64,000 bases of DNA, taken from the NCBI RefSeq assembly GCF_000482365.1, contig NZ_KI535308.1:220323-284322 (forward strand). Direction: 5' to 3'. Source of the stretch: Porphyromonas uenonis DSM 23387 = JCM 13868. GTDB lineage: Bacteria; Bacteroidota; Bacteroidia; Bacteroidales; Porphyromonadaceae. Numbering within the stretch: the first letter of the stretch is position 1; each line of letters begins with the position of its first letter. A program made the translations under genes and the position numbers. Below are positions 31,100 through 40,738 of this stretch, piece after piece. The notes under the pieces are model-generated. The model was not told where the DNA came from. It saw nothing but the letters and a program-made list of their open reading frames with translations, and did not search any database.

Positions 31100-34000
31100 A
31101 TGCAAAGAACAGTAACGACAACGCTCCTACTACTCTGCTGGTTACTCCTGCCACCGATCGTGTGGGGACAAGAGGACAACACGCTCTTGATGCCCACGTC
31201 GACTTGGGACAATAACGAGCATAAAGTGGGAGACACCCCGCTGATCCTCTACGATAGTGGAGGAGCCGATGGCAATGCCCAGGCAAACAAAGGAGGTAAG
31301 ATCGTCTTCACGCCAGAGCAAGCTGGCAAATGTATTGAAATAGAGATACAGGAGCTTGCCTTAGCCAATCAAGACGAACTCTACATCCTCGAGGGCTATG
31401 TAGACTACAGTCCTTATAGAACTCCTAACGAGAGAGCCATTATCAGGAAGTTTACTAAGGTGGATAGACCAACGCTACCCCTTAAGCTTCGCTCCAGTGG
31501 CAAGTCCGGTCAGATAACAATCGGTAGCAAGACGAAGGCTAATCCAGGTGCCGGCTTTAAGATCATCGTACGCACGGTCGATCAGCCTGCGATCAAGGTT
31601 GCCTCTATCCTAGAGGACAAGAGCGCTAGCCACGATCCCTACATCGGTGAGCAGTCGCTCATCGTCTCTAACCTCAAGATTACAACCGAGGGACTAGCCA
31701 AGGCTCCCAAGCTGACGGCTCTGCACTACAAGCTCAGCAACACAAAGCCGAGCGATATCACGGCGATATACCTCTACGAGGTGAACCGCCGTAAGCCCAA
31801 ACAACTAGACGCAAGCAAGCTACTCGGCAAGACGACCGAAGTCTCTGCCGAGGGGACCATCACACTCTCTAAGGAGTACACGCTCTCTGAGCCTAACTAT
31901 GATCTAGTTCTGGTCGTTGACCTCAAGAGCGACGTGGCGGCTGGTAGCCGTATCGATGTCGCGACGACGAAGCTCACGACAACTCTGGGCGATCACGAGG
32001 TAACGCTCCAAGAGCCTAAGACGCTCACCGTAGAGGATGCTTACGCACTCGCTAAGACTCCGAAAACCTACACCGTAGGCGACAAGTCTCTGACGCTATA
32101 CGATGATGGCGGTAAGTATGAGCCGATCAGCGAGAAGTTTGACGGATACGCTGTCTTCAAGCCTGAGACTGCTGGCAAGGTGATCCAGGTAGACTTTACG
32201 AAGCTAGATCTCTTTAGCTACTCTTCGATCAGTCGTGCCGATCTCGTTGAGGTGTACAATGGTTCAGAGGTCAATGCAGACAACCTCATCATCAAGCTCA
32301 ACAAGGAGAAAGCTTACAAGGCAACTTCGACAGCTCCTGACGGTAGTCTGACGATCCGTCTCGTGACGAATACGGGGACTCCCAAGGATGGCTTTGAGGC
32401 TCTGGTCTCTCAGATCGATCCAGCGCCGATGGCGGTTGACTCGCTCTCGGGTAGAACCATCGAAGTCGACACTTTTGCAATGCCTATCAATGCAAGCGTC
32501 AAGCAGATCGGCATGGTTGCCTTCACGCTCGTTGCTCAGGGAACCAAAGACCCTGTCACACTGCAGCGTCTAGACCTAAGCTCTACTAGCAAGACGACAG
32601 ACGTAGCGCAGGTGGCTCTCTACTACAGCCCGATCGTAGATGACTTTACGAAGGCTAAGGAGATCGCTCGCTGGGACTTTGCCGAGGCACTCACCGCCAC
32701 GCTCCCCACGCCTCAAGCACTGCGTGAGGGGGCTAACCACTTCTACCTAGCTGTAGACCTCCAGGAGACTGCTCACAAGGGTAATAAGGTCAACCTCTCC
32801 ATTGACAAGCTTCACCTCTCAGCAGGCGAGAAGACGCTACCCGAGAAGGAGCGCACCCGCACGGAAGCTCTAGAGGTAATGAATAAGATGGTGCTCACCC
32901 TCGGTAAGCATCATATCAAGGTGTACGAGCCTTGGAACTTCATGCCTCAGCCCAATCACTACCGCACTTCTAGCTATGACACCGATGCAGGCGAGCGTAG
33001 CGTCACCTTTGAGGCTACCGCGCCAGACAACGTCATCCAGCTAGACATCAATGAGTGGGGCTTCTACTACTCCTCTTGGGGTAGCAAGCCTACGCTCAAG
33101 ATTTATGACGGCAAGGATGCCACAGCTCCCCTGCTCTTTGAGCTAAAGCCCGATCGAGAAGCCTTCAAGACGAAGCCTGCCGACTACCTGCGCTCTACCC
33201 AAAAGTATCTGACCTTCGTCTTTGATGCAAGAGGTGGAGAGGGCTATATAGGCTGGCGTGGTCAGATCAAGCAGTACCTACCACAGGATATGAAGGTTGA
33301 CTCAGCCGCTGCAAAGCAACTCGAGCTACCCTTCATTGCTGTCGGATCTGAGCAGAACCCCGTCTTAGCTCTTAACATACATACGATCGGTGACCGCAAG
33401 CCGATCCTCATGGACGGTCTCACGGTAGACCTCAAGGGTGGCGCTCCTCAGATCGAGCGCGTAGCTCTCTACGCCGCTACGGCTGAGGGGACACTCGATA
33501 CGAACAAGCTCATCGCAGCTGCTCAGGTGGAGCCAACGATGCAAAGCGTCGACCTCCCAACCGATGCTCTAAAGCAAAACGGCACGCTGAAGGAGTTTGC
33601 CAATAACTACATCCTCGCAATAGACATTCGCAAGGATGCTCCAGCAGCTGACAGCATAGACGTGGCTATCGCCAAGCTAACTGTTGCTGGTAAGCTTATT
33701 GACGTTCGCAACGCTGATCCTAAGGGATCGTACAAGCTGGTCAACATCTTCAACCACCCATCATCGGGCGACAACAAAGAGGTGACCGTCACCACGCCCC
33801 TATCGTACTACGACGAGGGCGGCCCCGATGGCAAGGTGCTCAAGAACACTGGATCGTACGTGACCTTCCTCCCAGCCCATGAGGGCGAGGTGGTAACCCT
33901 CACGATCGACTCAATAGCTCTAAGAAGTGCCACCTTCGGCATCTACTCTGGACGTGACCACACGGTCAAGAGCAAGTTGCTCTCCACAGGAGATAACAAT

Positions 34001-37000
34001 ATACTCAAGCAGACTGGTGTCAGAACCTTCACCTCGCAAGAGCAGGACGGCTCGCTGACGGTCTACTACAAGAGTTCGAACGAATACGCTTACGGGTGGG
34101 CTGCTCGTGTAGAGAGTGTCAAGCCTCGCGACCTCTTCGTCGAGAAGGTCACTGCCACGGCTCTCCCCGCAGACAAGCAGGGCGTACTCTCGGGTAGCTC
34201 ACTTCCCGCAGTACGTATAGACCTAACCACCGCTGGTGAAAGAGGCAAAACGACCCTTGAGAAGCTACAGCTAGAGATCTCTAGCGAAGGCATCGAGGAG
34301 CTTGCACTCTACGCTACGGGAGCCATCAATGAGTTTGACGAAGCTCATCTGATCGCTACTTCCAAGCCACAAGCTACGCAGACGGAGGTCATCTTTAAGC
34401 TTGACCCCGCCGATACACTGACGCTAGCACGCACGCAGTACTACTGGGTCAAGGCTCAGCTCGCTGGCGACCTCAAGGCAGGCACACCAATCTCGGTGAC
34501 CGCCAAGAGTGTGACCGTCGGAGGTACCAAGCACGAGGTGAAGCAGGAGAAGCCCTTTGACACGAAGACGCGCCAGGGTGGACTCCAAGGCACGCTCCGT
34601 GTTGGCTCTAGCAGTGCTGCCTCCTACAAGAGTCTAGCTGCTGCCGCTAAGGATCTAACCAAGCAAGGTGTCTCTGGCGCCGTCACCGTAGAGGTCGAGC
34701 CAGGTGAGTATCCTGAGACAGTTCTCCTAGAGCGTGTCCCCGGAGCCTCTGCCAAGAACAGCATCACCATCGTTGGTCTCGGCAACTCTCGTGACGAGGT
34801 CGTTATCTCTGCCAATGGCTACAATAAGCCTACGGGACCAAATGCTTATCGTGAGTATTATGGTGTGATGACCGTACGCAATACCCCCTACGTGACGCTG
34901 CGCAATATGACGATCCACTCGACAGACCTGGGTTTTCCAACGATGGTCTACGTTCAGGAGAACTCATCGCACTTCACGATGGACAATTGCCATGTCTACA
35001 CCAAGAACACGAGCAACTCTAACTACAACATGTCCCCTAGCCTTGTTAAGGTAGAGGGAGCTAGCAACCCACACGCACAGAGCTGTGATGTCTTGGTTGA
35101 GAACTCGCTCTTTGAGGGTGGACACATTGCGCTACAGATCGGTGGTACGACGACCGTTGCCAACCCCGTGGGTAAGGGCTATACGGTGCGCAACAACCGC
35201 TTCGTAGATCATAGTGGTAAGGCTATCTACGTCACGCGTGCCTCCGAAGTGCTTATCGAGGGCAACGAGATGGTACAGCAGATCGCTCCTCAGAGGGATT
35301 ACAGCGGTATCGACGCTACCTTCCACACGGATGCTAAGATCATCGGCAATGACTTTGACATAACACAGCCCAAAGCTTATAAACTCAGCAACCTCGTCGG
35401 TATCAATGTCCGTGAGGTGCAGGGCGAGGGGCTACTCGTCGCCAACAATGTGATACGCATCACACGTGGCTCTGCTACTAGCCGAGCTTTTACAGCTAGC
35501 AAGGTGACAGGACTGAACTTTGTCTTCAACACCGCTATAGCTCGTGACGGCAAGTGCACAGCACTCCTTATGCTCAACGGCGATATCTCTTCGTCTCAGC
35601 TCTCAGACAATATCCTACAGAACCGAGACGGTGGAGGCATCCTCTTTAGCAATCAAGCTCTCCCCAACGAGCAGCTCACCTGCGACCGCAATGCGCTCTA
35701 CACCTCTGACAGCAAGGGCGTACTGATCACCGCTAAGGGTAAGAAGTACGACGCGACCAACTATCAGGAGGCGACAAAGAGCACAGCATCCAAGGTCGTA
35801 GAGGTAGCCTTCGTCTCTGACAAGGTGCTCTACCCGAAGGATATGACCGTACTGCCACAGGGTGCTCCGCACGCTGCTGTTACGATGGACCTCATTGGCA
35901 CAGCTCGTGACAAAGAGCATCCGACCGTTGGTGCTTACGAGCATGATCCTAATGTAACCGACGAGGCTCCTAAGCTAACCAACAAGCAGGTGGTTCGTGC
36001 GCTACATCAGTCCGCTACGATCTCTGTCGAGCCGGACCAGATGACCGACGTCTACCTGATGACGATCGTAAAGGGCGAGGAGGCTACGACAGCTCCAGAT
36101 GCCGCTACGATACGAGAGAAGGGCAGACACTTCACCGCTCTTGGCAAGCGTACGACTGAGTTTACCATCATGGGTCTAGAGCCTGAGACCACTTATGAGG
36201 TCTACGGACTCCTCCACGGCACACTCAATAATAAGGACGCTGAGCCTGAGCTCCTCTTTACCTTTACTACTACTTATATGCCTACACGAGTGGCTACCTT
36301 TGAGAAGGACAACCGCACCATAGAGGGCGATGTCGTCTACTCAGGGACCAATAGCTTCGCAGGAGTCAAGGTCGTCGAGGACTTCACCCGCTCACGCAAT
36401 CAGATTGCTGAGATGGCGGGCGACAAGGTGACCATCACCGTGACCAACTCCAAGGGCAAGATACCACAGCGAGGCTTCTCGCTCATGGCAGACCGCTCTG
36501 TCTATATGCGCATCGATGGCGGTACGCGTATCACGCTCCCCGCTACTGAGCAGGAGTGGGCATACGTAGACCTCGCTCAGAGAGGCGACATCCGTGAGGT
36601 GACCCTCGAGAGCCGTGGCAAGCTATGGATCGACGATTACAACGGCGATGCCCTTGCCATGCAGCTCGCTATTGCTCCCGTGAGCATCAATCTCGGGCAG
36701 CAGGCTCAGCTGACGGCTGAGGTGATCCGAGGCGTAGCGCCTTATAGCTATAAGTGGTCACAAGGCGACTCGCTACAGACTGTCTCCGTAGCTCCTACGC
36801 AGACGACACGCTACAGTGTCACTGTGACCGATGCTGCTGGTAGCCAAGTCACCGAGAGCGTCTACGTCTACGTCAATGGACTACACGGCGAGGCGATGGT
36901 GGCAACCTTTGAGGAGCAGCCACTCTCTAGCGAGGAGCCTTACAATCAGAAGGCGCCATTCGGCAGCGGTTCGTTTGCTTTCTCCAACAGCTACAATGCT

Positions 37001-38440
37001 GAGTGGAAGAGCTGGAGTGGCTTTGCCCTAGCAGCTAGTGCCGATACGACCTACACGGGCGACTTTGCGACGCAACAGTACAACAACGTCGTCGGTGGTG
37101 GTCAGGAGCAGGAGGGTAAGTCCAAGCAGTATGTCGTGGCTTACTGTCCAGGCGACAATCCTAAATGGGGTACTTACAATCCCGTCGTCACGGTCATGCC
37201 TGGTAGCGACCGCAAGGTGCAGCTCGAGGGTGTCTATCTGACCAACACAGCGTGGGTCAAGAGCTTTGCCACCCAAGGCGATAAAAACTTCGGAAGTCCC
37301 GCCTTTAAGGAGGGTAGCTTCTTTATCGTGACCATCACGGCTGACAATGGTAAGAAGGTCGAGGTACCACTCATCGACTATCGCAATAAGAAGCGCGAAG
37401 TGGTCAATGACTGGAAGTGGGTCGATCTCTCCTCTCTCGGTGAGGTCAAGACGCTCAAGTTCTCCATCCAGTCGAGCGACACCAATGCGCCTAGCTACTT
37501 TGCTATGGACAATCTGCACATCAAGCAGGATGCCTCTGCAAAGCCCGCCAAGGAGCAGATAGCGCTTGAGGTGATGGCAACAACCGAAACGACAGCGCAG
37601 GTACGCTGGCAGGCACTCCCCACGCAGGTGAGCTACACCGTAAGCTATCGTCCTATAGGTGCTGACGCTAGTGCGACGCAGACGATGCGCCTCGATCCTA
37701 CGCAGCAGCTCCGCTCGCTAGAGCTTCGTGACGGCTACGTCTACACCACCCTCGAGGGGCTACAGATGGGTACACGCTATGAGGTCACCGTCGAGGCGAC
37801 CATCATGCCCGCTCTGCAGACGGTCGCTCAGGGTAAGACCACCTTCACGACTCAGGCTATCGATGGTAAGCTAGATGCTAAGCTCGTCGCAGGCTCACTG
37901 CAGGCTCAGAGCTTCGCCATCTCCTTTGCTACGATTGCCAAGGCTGAGAGCTATATGGTTGAGCTGGCTAAGGTGGACAAGGAGGGTAATACTACCGCTG
38001 TAGATATCATCAGCATCGCTGCTGACGGCTCGCCTCTAGGCGAACTCTCCCCGCTCCAGGCTCCGCCCACGCTACAAGATGGTCGCATCACGCTACCGTT
38101 CGTTGACCTCAGCGAGCAGACCGCTTACCGTGTGACCGTCACAGCGCGTCAGGGCGAGACGAGACTCTGCTCTGAGCAGCTCATCATCGTCACCCCACAG
38201 GCTACGGCTATCGACGGTATCGACGGTGAGACCGCACGTGTCGTAGCCACTCCCGAGGGTATCCTCGTGATGGGTCTACAGGGTGCGACAATCGAGCTGT
38301 ACACAGCTAGCGGTGCTCAGGTAGGTCGCTACCAGATCACTGAGCCTGAGCAGCTCATCGCTGAGCAGCTTCAGTCTGGCATCTACATCGTCGCAGCTCA
38401 CAAGGCAGGCGAGGTACGTACCTTCCGACTGATCCTCTAG
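31100..38440 (+). CDS. Giant type IX-secreted multidomain surface protein with DUF4465
   Basis: 2446 residues from ATG 31100 (signal MQRTVTTTLLLLCWLLLPPIVWG); the open frame from 31046 overlaps the previous gene. Four CUB-like modules begin near residues 35, 324, 601 and 895 (TPLILYDSGG, SLTLYDDGG, KVYEPWNF, PLSYYDEGG), each separated by a repeated beta domain. A pectate-lyase-like beta-helix spans about 1160-1610 (VEVEPGEYPETVLLERVPG). Then an Fn3-like domain, an SprB/PKD-like domain (PYSYKWSQGDSLQTVSVAPT, about 1870), DUF4465 (about 1932-2143, VATFEEQPLSSEEPYNQ to YFAMDNLHI), two Fn3-like domains and a type IX sorting domain at the end. DUF4465 proteins occur in Bacteroidota cobalamin-regulated loci. 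Likely a surface corrinoid or glycan-bound ligand binder; not proven. Confidence 0.85.
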   Translation: MQRTVTTTLLLLCWLLLPPIVWGQEDNTLLMPTSTWDNNEHKVGDTPLILYDSGGADGNAQANKGGKIVFTPEQAGKCIEIEIQELALANQDELYILEGYVDYSPYRTPNERAIIRKFTKVDRPTLPLKLRSSGKSGQITIGSKTKANPGAGFKIIVRTVDQPAIKVASILEDKSASHDPYIGEQSLIVSNLKITTEGLAKAPKLTALHYKLSNTKPSDITAIYLYEVNRRKPKQLDASKLLGKTTEVSAEGTITLSKEYTLSEPNYDLVLVVDLKSDVAAGSRIDVATTKLTTTLGDHEVTLQEPKTLTVEDAYALAKTPKTYTVGDKSLTLYDDGGKYEPISEKFDGYAVFKPETAGKVIQVDFTKLDLFSYSSISRADLVEVYNGSEVNADNLIIKLNKEKAYKATSTAPDGSLTIRLVTNTGTPKDGFEALVSQIDPAPMAVDSLSGRTIEVDTFAMPINASVKQIGMVAFTLVAQGTKDPVTLQRLDLSSTSKTTDVAQVALYYSPIVDDFTKAKEIARWDFAEALTATLPTPQALREGANHFYLAVDLQETAHKGNKVNLSIDKLHLSAGEKTLPEKERTRTEALEVMNKMVLTLGKHHIKVYEPWNFMPQPNHYRTSSYDTDAGERSVTFEATAPDNVIQLDINEWGFYYSSWGSKPTLKIYDGKDATAPLLFELKPDREAFKTKPADYLRSTQKYLTFVFDARGGEGYIGWRGQIKQYLPQDMKVDSAAAKQLELPFIAVGSEQNPVLALNIHTIGDRKPILMDGLTVDLKGGAPQIERVALYAATAEGTLDTNKLIAAAQVEPTMQSVDLPTDALKQNGTLKEFANNYILAIDIRKDAPAADSIDVAIAKLTVAGKLIDVRNADPKGSYKLVNIFNHPSSGDNKEVTVTTPLSYYDEGGPDGKVLKNTGSYVTFLPAHEGEVVTLTIDSIALRSATFGIYSGRDHTVKSKLLSTGDNNILKQTGVRTFTSQEQDGSLTVYYKSSNEYAYGWAARVESVKPRDLFVEKVTATALPADKQGVLSGSSLPAVRIDLTTAGERGKTTLEKLQLEISSEGIEELALYATGAINEFDEAHLIATSKPQATQTEVIFKLDPADTLTLARTQYYWVKAQLAGDLKAGTPISVTAKSVTVGGTKHEVKQEKPFDTKTRQGGLQGTLRVGSSSAASYKSLAAAAKDLTKQGVSGAVTVEVEPGEYPETVLLERVPGASAKNSITIVGLGNSRDEVVISANGYNKPTGPNAYREYYGVMTVRNTPYVTLRNMTIHSTDLGFPTMVYVQENSSHFTMDNCHVYTKNTSNSNYNMSPSLVKVEGASNPHAQSCDVLVENSLFEGGHIALQIGGTTTVANPVGKGYTVRNNRFVDHSGKAIYVTRASEVLIEGNEMVQQIAPQRDYSGIDATFHTDAKIIGNDFDITQPKAYKLSNLVGINVREVQGEGLLVANNVIRITRGSATSRAFTASKVTGLNFVFNTAIARDGKCTALLMLNGDISSSQLSDNILQNRDGGGILFSNQALPNEQLTCDRNALYTSDSKGVLITAKGKKYDATNYQEATKSTASKVVEVAFVSDKVLYPKDMTVLPQGAPHAAVTMDLIGTARDKEHPTVGAYEHDPNVTDEAPKLTNKQVVRALHQSATISVEPDQMTDVYLMTIVKGEEATTAPDAATIREKGRHFTALGKRTTEFTIMGLEPETTYEVYGLLHGTLNNKDAEPELLFTFTTTYMPTRVATFEKDNRTIEGDVVYSGTNSFAGVKVVEDFTRSRNQIAEMAGDKVTITVTNSKGKIPQRGFSLMADRSVYMRIDGGTRITLPATEQEWAYVDLAQRGDIREVTLESRGKLWIDDYNGDALAMQLAIAPVSINLGQQAQLTAEVIRGVAPYSYKWSQGDSLQTVSVAPTQTTRYSVTVTDAAGSQVTESVYVYVNGLHGEAMVATFEEQPLSSEEPYNQKAPFGSGSFAFSNSYNAEWKSWSGFALAASADTTYTGDFATQQYNNVVGGGQEQEGKSKQYVVAYCPGDNPKWGTYNPVVTVMPGSDRKVQLEGVYLTNTAWVKSFATQGDKNFGSPAFKEGSFFIVTITADNGKKVEVPLIDYRNKKREVVNDWKWVDLSSLGEVKTLKFSIQSSDTNAPSYFAMDNLHIKQDASAKPAKEQIALEVMATTETTAQVRWQALPTQVSYTVSYRPIGADASATQTMRLDPTQQLRSLELRDGYVYTTLEGLQMGTRYEVTVEATIMPALQTVAQGKTTFTTQAIDGKLDAKLVAGSLQAQSFAISFATIAKAESYMVELAKVDKEGNTTAVDIISIAADGSPLGELSPLQAPPTLQDGRITLPFVDLSEQTAYRVTVTARQGETRLCSEQLIIVTPQATAIDGIDGETARVVATPEGILVMGLQGATIELYTASGAQVGRYQITEPEQLIAEQLQSGIYIVAAHKAGEVRTFRLIL

Positions 38441-38478
38441 CAATAGACTATACACGGAGCCTCAGCTCCACACGCTTT

Positions 38479-38514
38479 GTAGCCCCACTCGGTACTCGTG
38501 CCGGGTGGGGCTAC
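38479..38514 (+). terminator. Terminator hairpin after the giant surface protein
   Basis: GTAGCCCCACTCGG (38479-38492) pairs with CCGGGTGGGGCTAC (38501-38514) over TACTCGTG with one T-G pair. Very stable; T-run weak. Confidence 0.8.
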
Positions 38515-38542
38515 TGCTTGGTACGGGGGCTCTCCTACCCGC

Positions 38543-38785
38543 AGGGGTGACGCATGATAAAAATGAGCTCGTTTCATTTCCTACCTAGGAATTTGGGAAA
38601 TAGCTACCTAGGAAATGGGCAAATTCTTCGGACTTATTTTTTGATTCTTCCGAAGTTTCATTTGATTCCTCCGAAGTATTTTTGATTTCCTAGATAGGAA
38701 TTGGGCAAATTACTAGGTACTTATTTGGCAAATTCCTAGGTAGGAATTCTATTCTTCGGGAGGAAGGGGTAATCAGAGAGGACAT
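38543..38785 (-). repeat. Phased palindrome array C, inverted copy
   Basis: Reverse orientation of arrays A, B and D. AGGGGTGACGCATGA (38543-38557) followed by TAAAAATGAGCTCG is the complement of their right end. CCTACCTAGGAATT, CTACCTAGGAAAT, CTTCGGACTT, CTTCCGAAG and CCTAGGTAGG units follow at 21-23 bp to about 38750, then GGGAGGAAGGGGTAATCAGAGAGG, the complement of the left flank. The outer left inverted end is missing. Sits just before the phosphohexomutase promoter. Confidence 0.85.
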
Positions 38786-38799
38786 ATCGCTTATTTTGC

Positions 38800-38807
38800 T
38801 AACTTTG
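38800..38807 (+). promoter_or_regulatory. -7 element for the phosphohexomutase gene
   Basis: TAACTTTG fits TAnnTTTG, about 160 nt before the chosen ATG at 38968; it lies within 20 bp of array C. Confidence 0.55.
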
Positions 38808-38967
38808 CTCCTACTGCGAGAGGTAAGCTAGTGCAAGCCATTTTCGGTATATGGTGCGCCTTCCGACCACTCGCTACAAATCCACAACGGCAGCACGGGT
38901 GGCGCTACGATTTGGTCTACCCAACCTGCCAACAGTACTTTCAAAAGATCTAACAACACAACAAACT

Positions 38968-40719
38968 ATGGCAACTTTATCACCCGAACTTATACAGCAG
39001 GCACAAGAGCGTGCCAAGCAGTGGCTCGCACCCGCCTTCGACAGTGAGACACGTCAGCAAGTAGAGGCTCTTCTCGCGGCTGAGGACAAGACGCCTCTCG
39101 TGGAGGCTTTCTACCAAGTACTAGAGTTTGGTACGGGCGGCCTACGAGGCATCATGGGCGCTGGTACCAACCGTATGAATAAATACACCGTCGGCATGGC
39201 TACGCAGGGCTTGGCGAACTACCTCCTGCAGTGCTTCGCTGGCGAAGAGATCTCCGTAGCTATCGGCTACGATGGGCGCAACAACAGCCCCTTCTTCGCT
39301 CAGACGACGGCCGACGTGCTTACGGCAAACAGCATCAAGGTCTACCTCTACGATGCGCTGCGCCCTACCCCGATGGTCTCCTATGCGATCCGTCAGCTGG
39401 GCTGCAAGAGTGGCGTCATGGTGACTGCCTCGCACAATCCCAAGGAGTACAACGGTTACAAGGTCTTCTGGAGCGACGGTGCTCAGATCATCGCCCCGCA
39501 CGACAAGGCAATCGTCAATGAGGTGAAGAGCATCACAGACATTGACCAAGTGAAGTGGCAGGGCAATCCAGCGCTCGTCGAGATGATCGGAGCCGAGATG
39601 GACGACCGCTTCATCCATGATGTCTGTACCCTATCGCTCTCGCCTGAGTCGGTGCAGCGTCATCGTGATATGGCGATCGTGTATACACCTATTCACGGTA
39701 CTGGCGTACGTATCGTACCTCGTGCACTAGAAGCTTTTGGCTTTAAGAATATCATCCATGTGCCGGAGCAAGATGTGATCGATGGCAACTTCCCAACGGT
39801 CGTCTCGCCAAATCCCGAGGAGCCAGCAGCAATGAAGCTGGCAATGGAGCGTGCCGAGGCTACAGGCGCTGATCTCGTCCTAGCGAGTGACCCCGACGGT
39901 GACCGCATCGGTGTCGCTGTACGCAACGAGCAGGGCGAGCTACACCTGATCAATGGTAATCAGATCTGCGCGCTCCTGACCTACTACACGATAGCCCGCC
40001 GCAAAGAGATGGGCGACCTGCGTCCCGATGACTTTGTGGTCAAGACGATTGTGACCACGGAGCTGATCCCCGCCATTGCGAAGGACTACGGAGTGGACTA
40101 TATGGACTGCTACACGGGCTTTAAGTGGATCGCCAACGAGATCCGTGAGCAGGAGGGCAAGCGCCGCTACATAGGTGGTGGCGAGGAGAGCTACGGCTAC
40201 CTCTGGGAGACTTTCGTACGAGACAAGAGTTCGGTGTCGGCTTGCGCCATTTTTGCAGAGCTGACCGCTTGGGCACTGGACAAGGGTTTGACCATTGATA
40301 TGCTCCTAGAGAAGATCTACTACGAGCATGGTTACTTCCTCGAAAAGGGCATTAGCGTAGTGCGCAAGGGCATCAAGGGCGCTCAGGAGATTAGCCAGAT
40401 GATGGTTGACTACCGCTCCAACCCGATGAAGGAGCTGGCGGGCAGTCCCGTGGTAAAGATACTAGACTATCAATCTCTCGAGGGTAAGTGCCTCAAGAGT
40501 GGCGAAATCTTCCCGATCAAGATGCCTGCGACCAGCAATGTGCTACAGTACCACACGGCGGACGGGACGGTCCTCTCGATACGTCCCTCAGGTACGGAGC
40601 CTAAGATTAAGTACTACATTGGGGTCACCTACAAGCGTGGCACTGAACCTGCCTGCGACAATCCCGAGCAACTACTCCGTGACCGTATCCAGGCGATACG
40701 TGAGCAGCTAAGCATCTAA
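38968..40719 (+). CDS. Phosphoglucomutase / phosphomannomutase family phospho-sugar mutase
   Basis: 583 residues from ATG 38968; the open frame from 38851 adds 39 basic residues with no family match. Alpha-D-phosphohexomutase fold with all four loops: GYDGRNNS, active Ser in VMVTASHNPKEYNGYK (about residue 155), metal loop DPDGDR (about 312), sugar loop GGEESYGY (about 410) and phosphate loop RPSGTEPKIKYY near the C-terminus. It interconverts hexose 1- and 6-phosphates for glycogen, cell-wall and sugar nucleotide pathways; ugd elsewhere in the window uses UDP-glucose made from the product. Whether glucose or mannose is preferred cannot be judged. The next gene follows after 19 nt. Confidence 0.93.
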   Translation: MATLSPELIQQAQERAKQWLAPAFDSETRQQVEALLAAEDKTPLVEAFYQVLEFGTGGLRGIMGAGTNRMNKYTVGMATQGLANYLLQCFAGEEISVAIGYDGRNNSPFFAQTTADVLTANSIKVYLYDALRPTPMVSYAIRQLGCKSGVMVTASHNPKEYNGYKVFWSDGAQIIAPHDKAIVNEVKSITDIDQVKWQGNPALVEMIGAEMDDRFIHDVCTLSLSPESVQRHRDMAIVYTPIHGTGVRIVPRALEAFGFKNIIHVPEQDVIDGNFPTVVSPNPEEPAAMKLAMERAEATGADLVLASDPDGDRIGVAVRNEQGELHLINGNQICALLTYYTIARRKEMGDLRPDDFVVKTIVTTELIPAIAKDYGVDYMDCYTGFKWIANEIREQEGKRRYIGGGEESYGYLWETFVRDKSSVSACAIFAELTAWALDKGLTIDMLLEKIYYEHGYFLEKGISVVRKGIKGAQEISQMMVDYRSNPMKELAGSPVVKILDYQSLEGKCLKSGEIFPIKMPATSNVLQYHTADGTVLSIRPSGTEPKIKYYIGVTYKRGTEPACDNPEQLLRDRIQAIREQLSI

Positions 40720-40738
40720 GAGCAGGTATACATTATAT

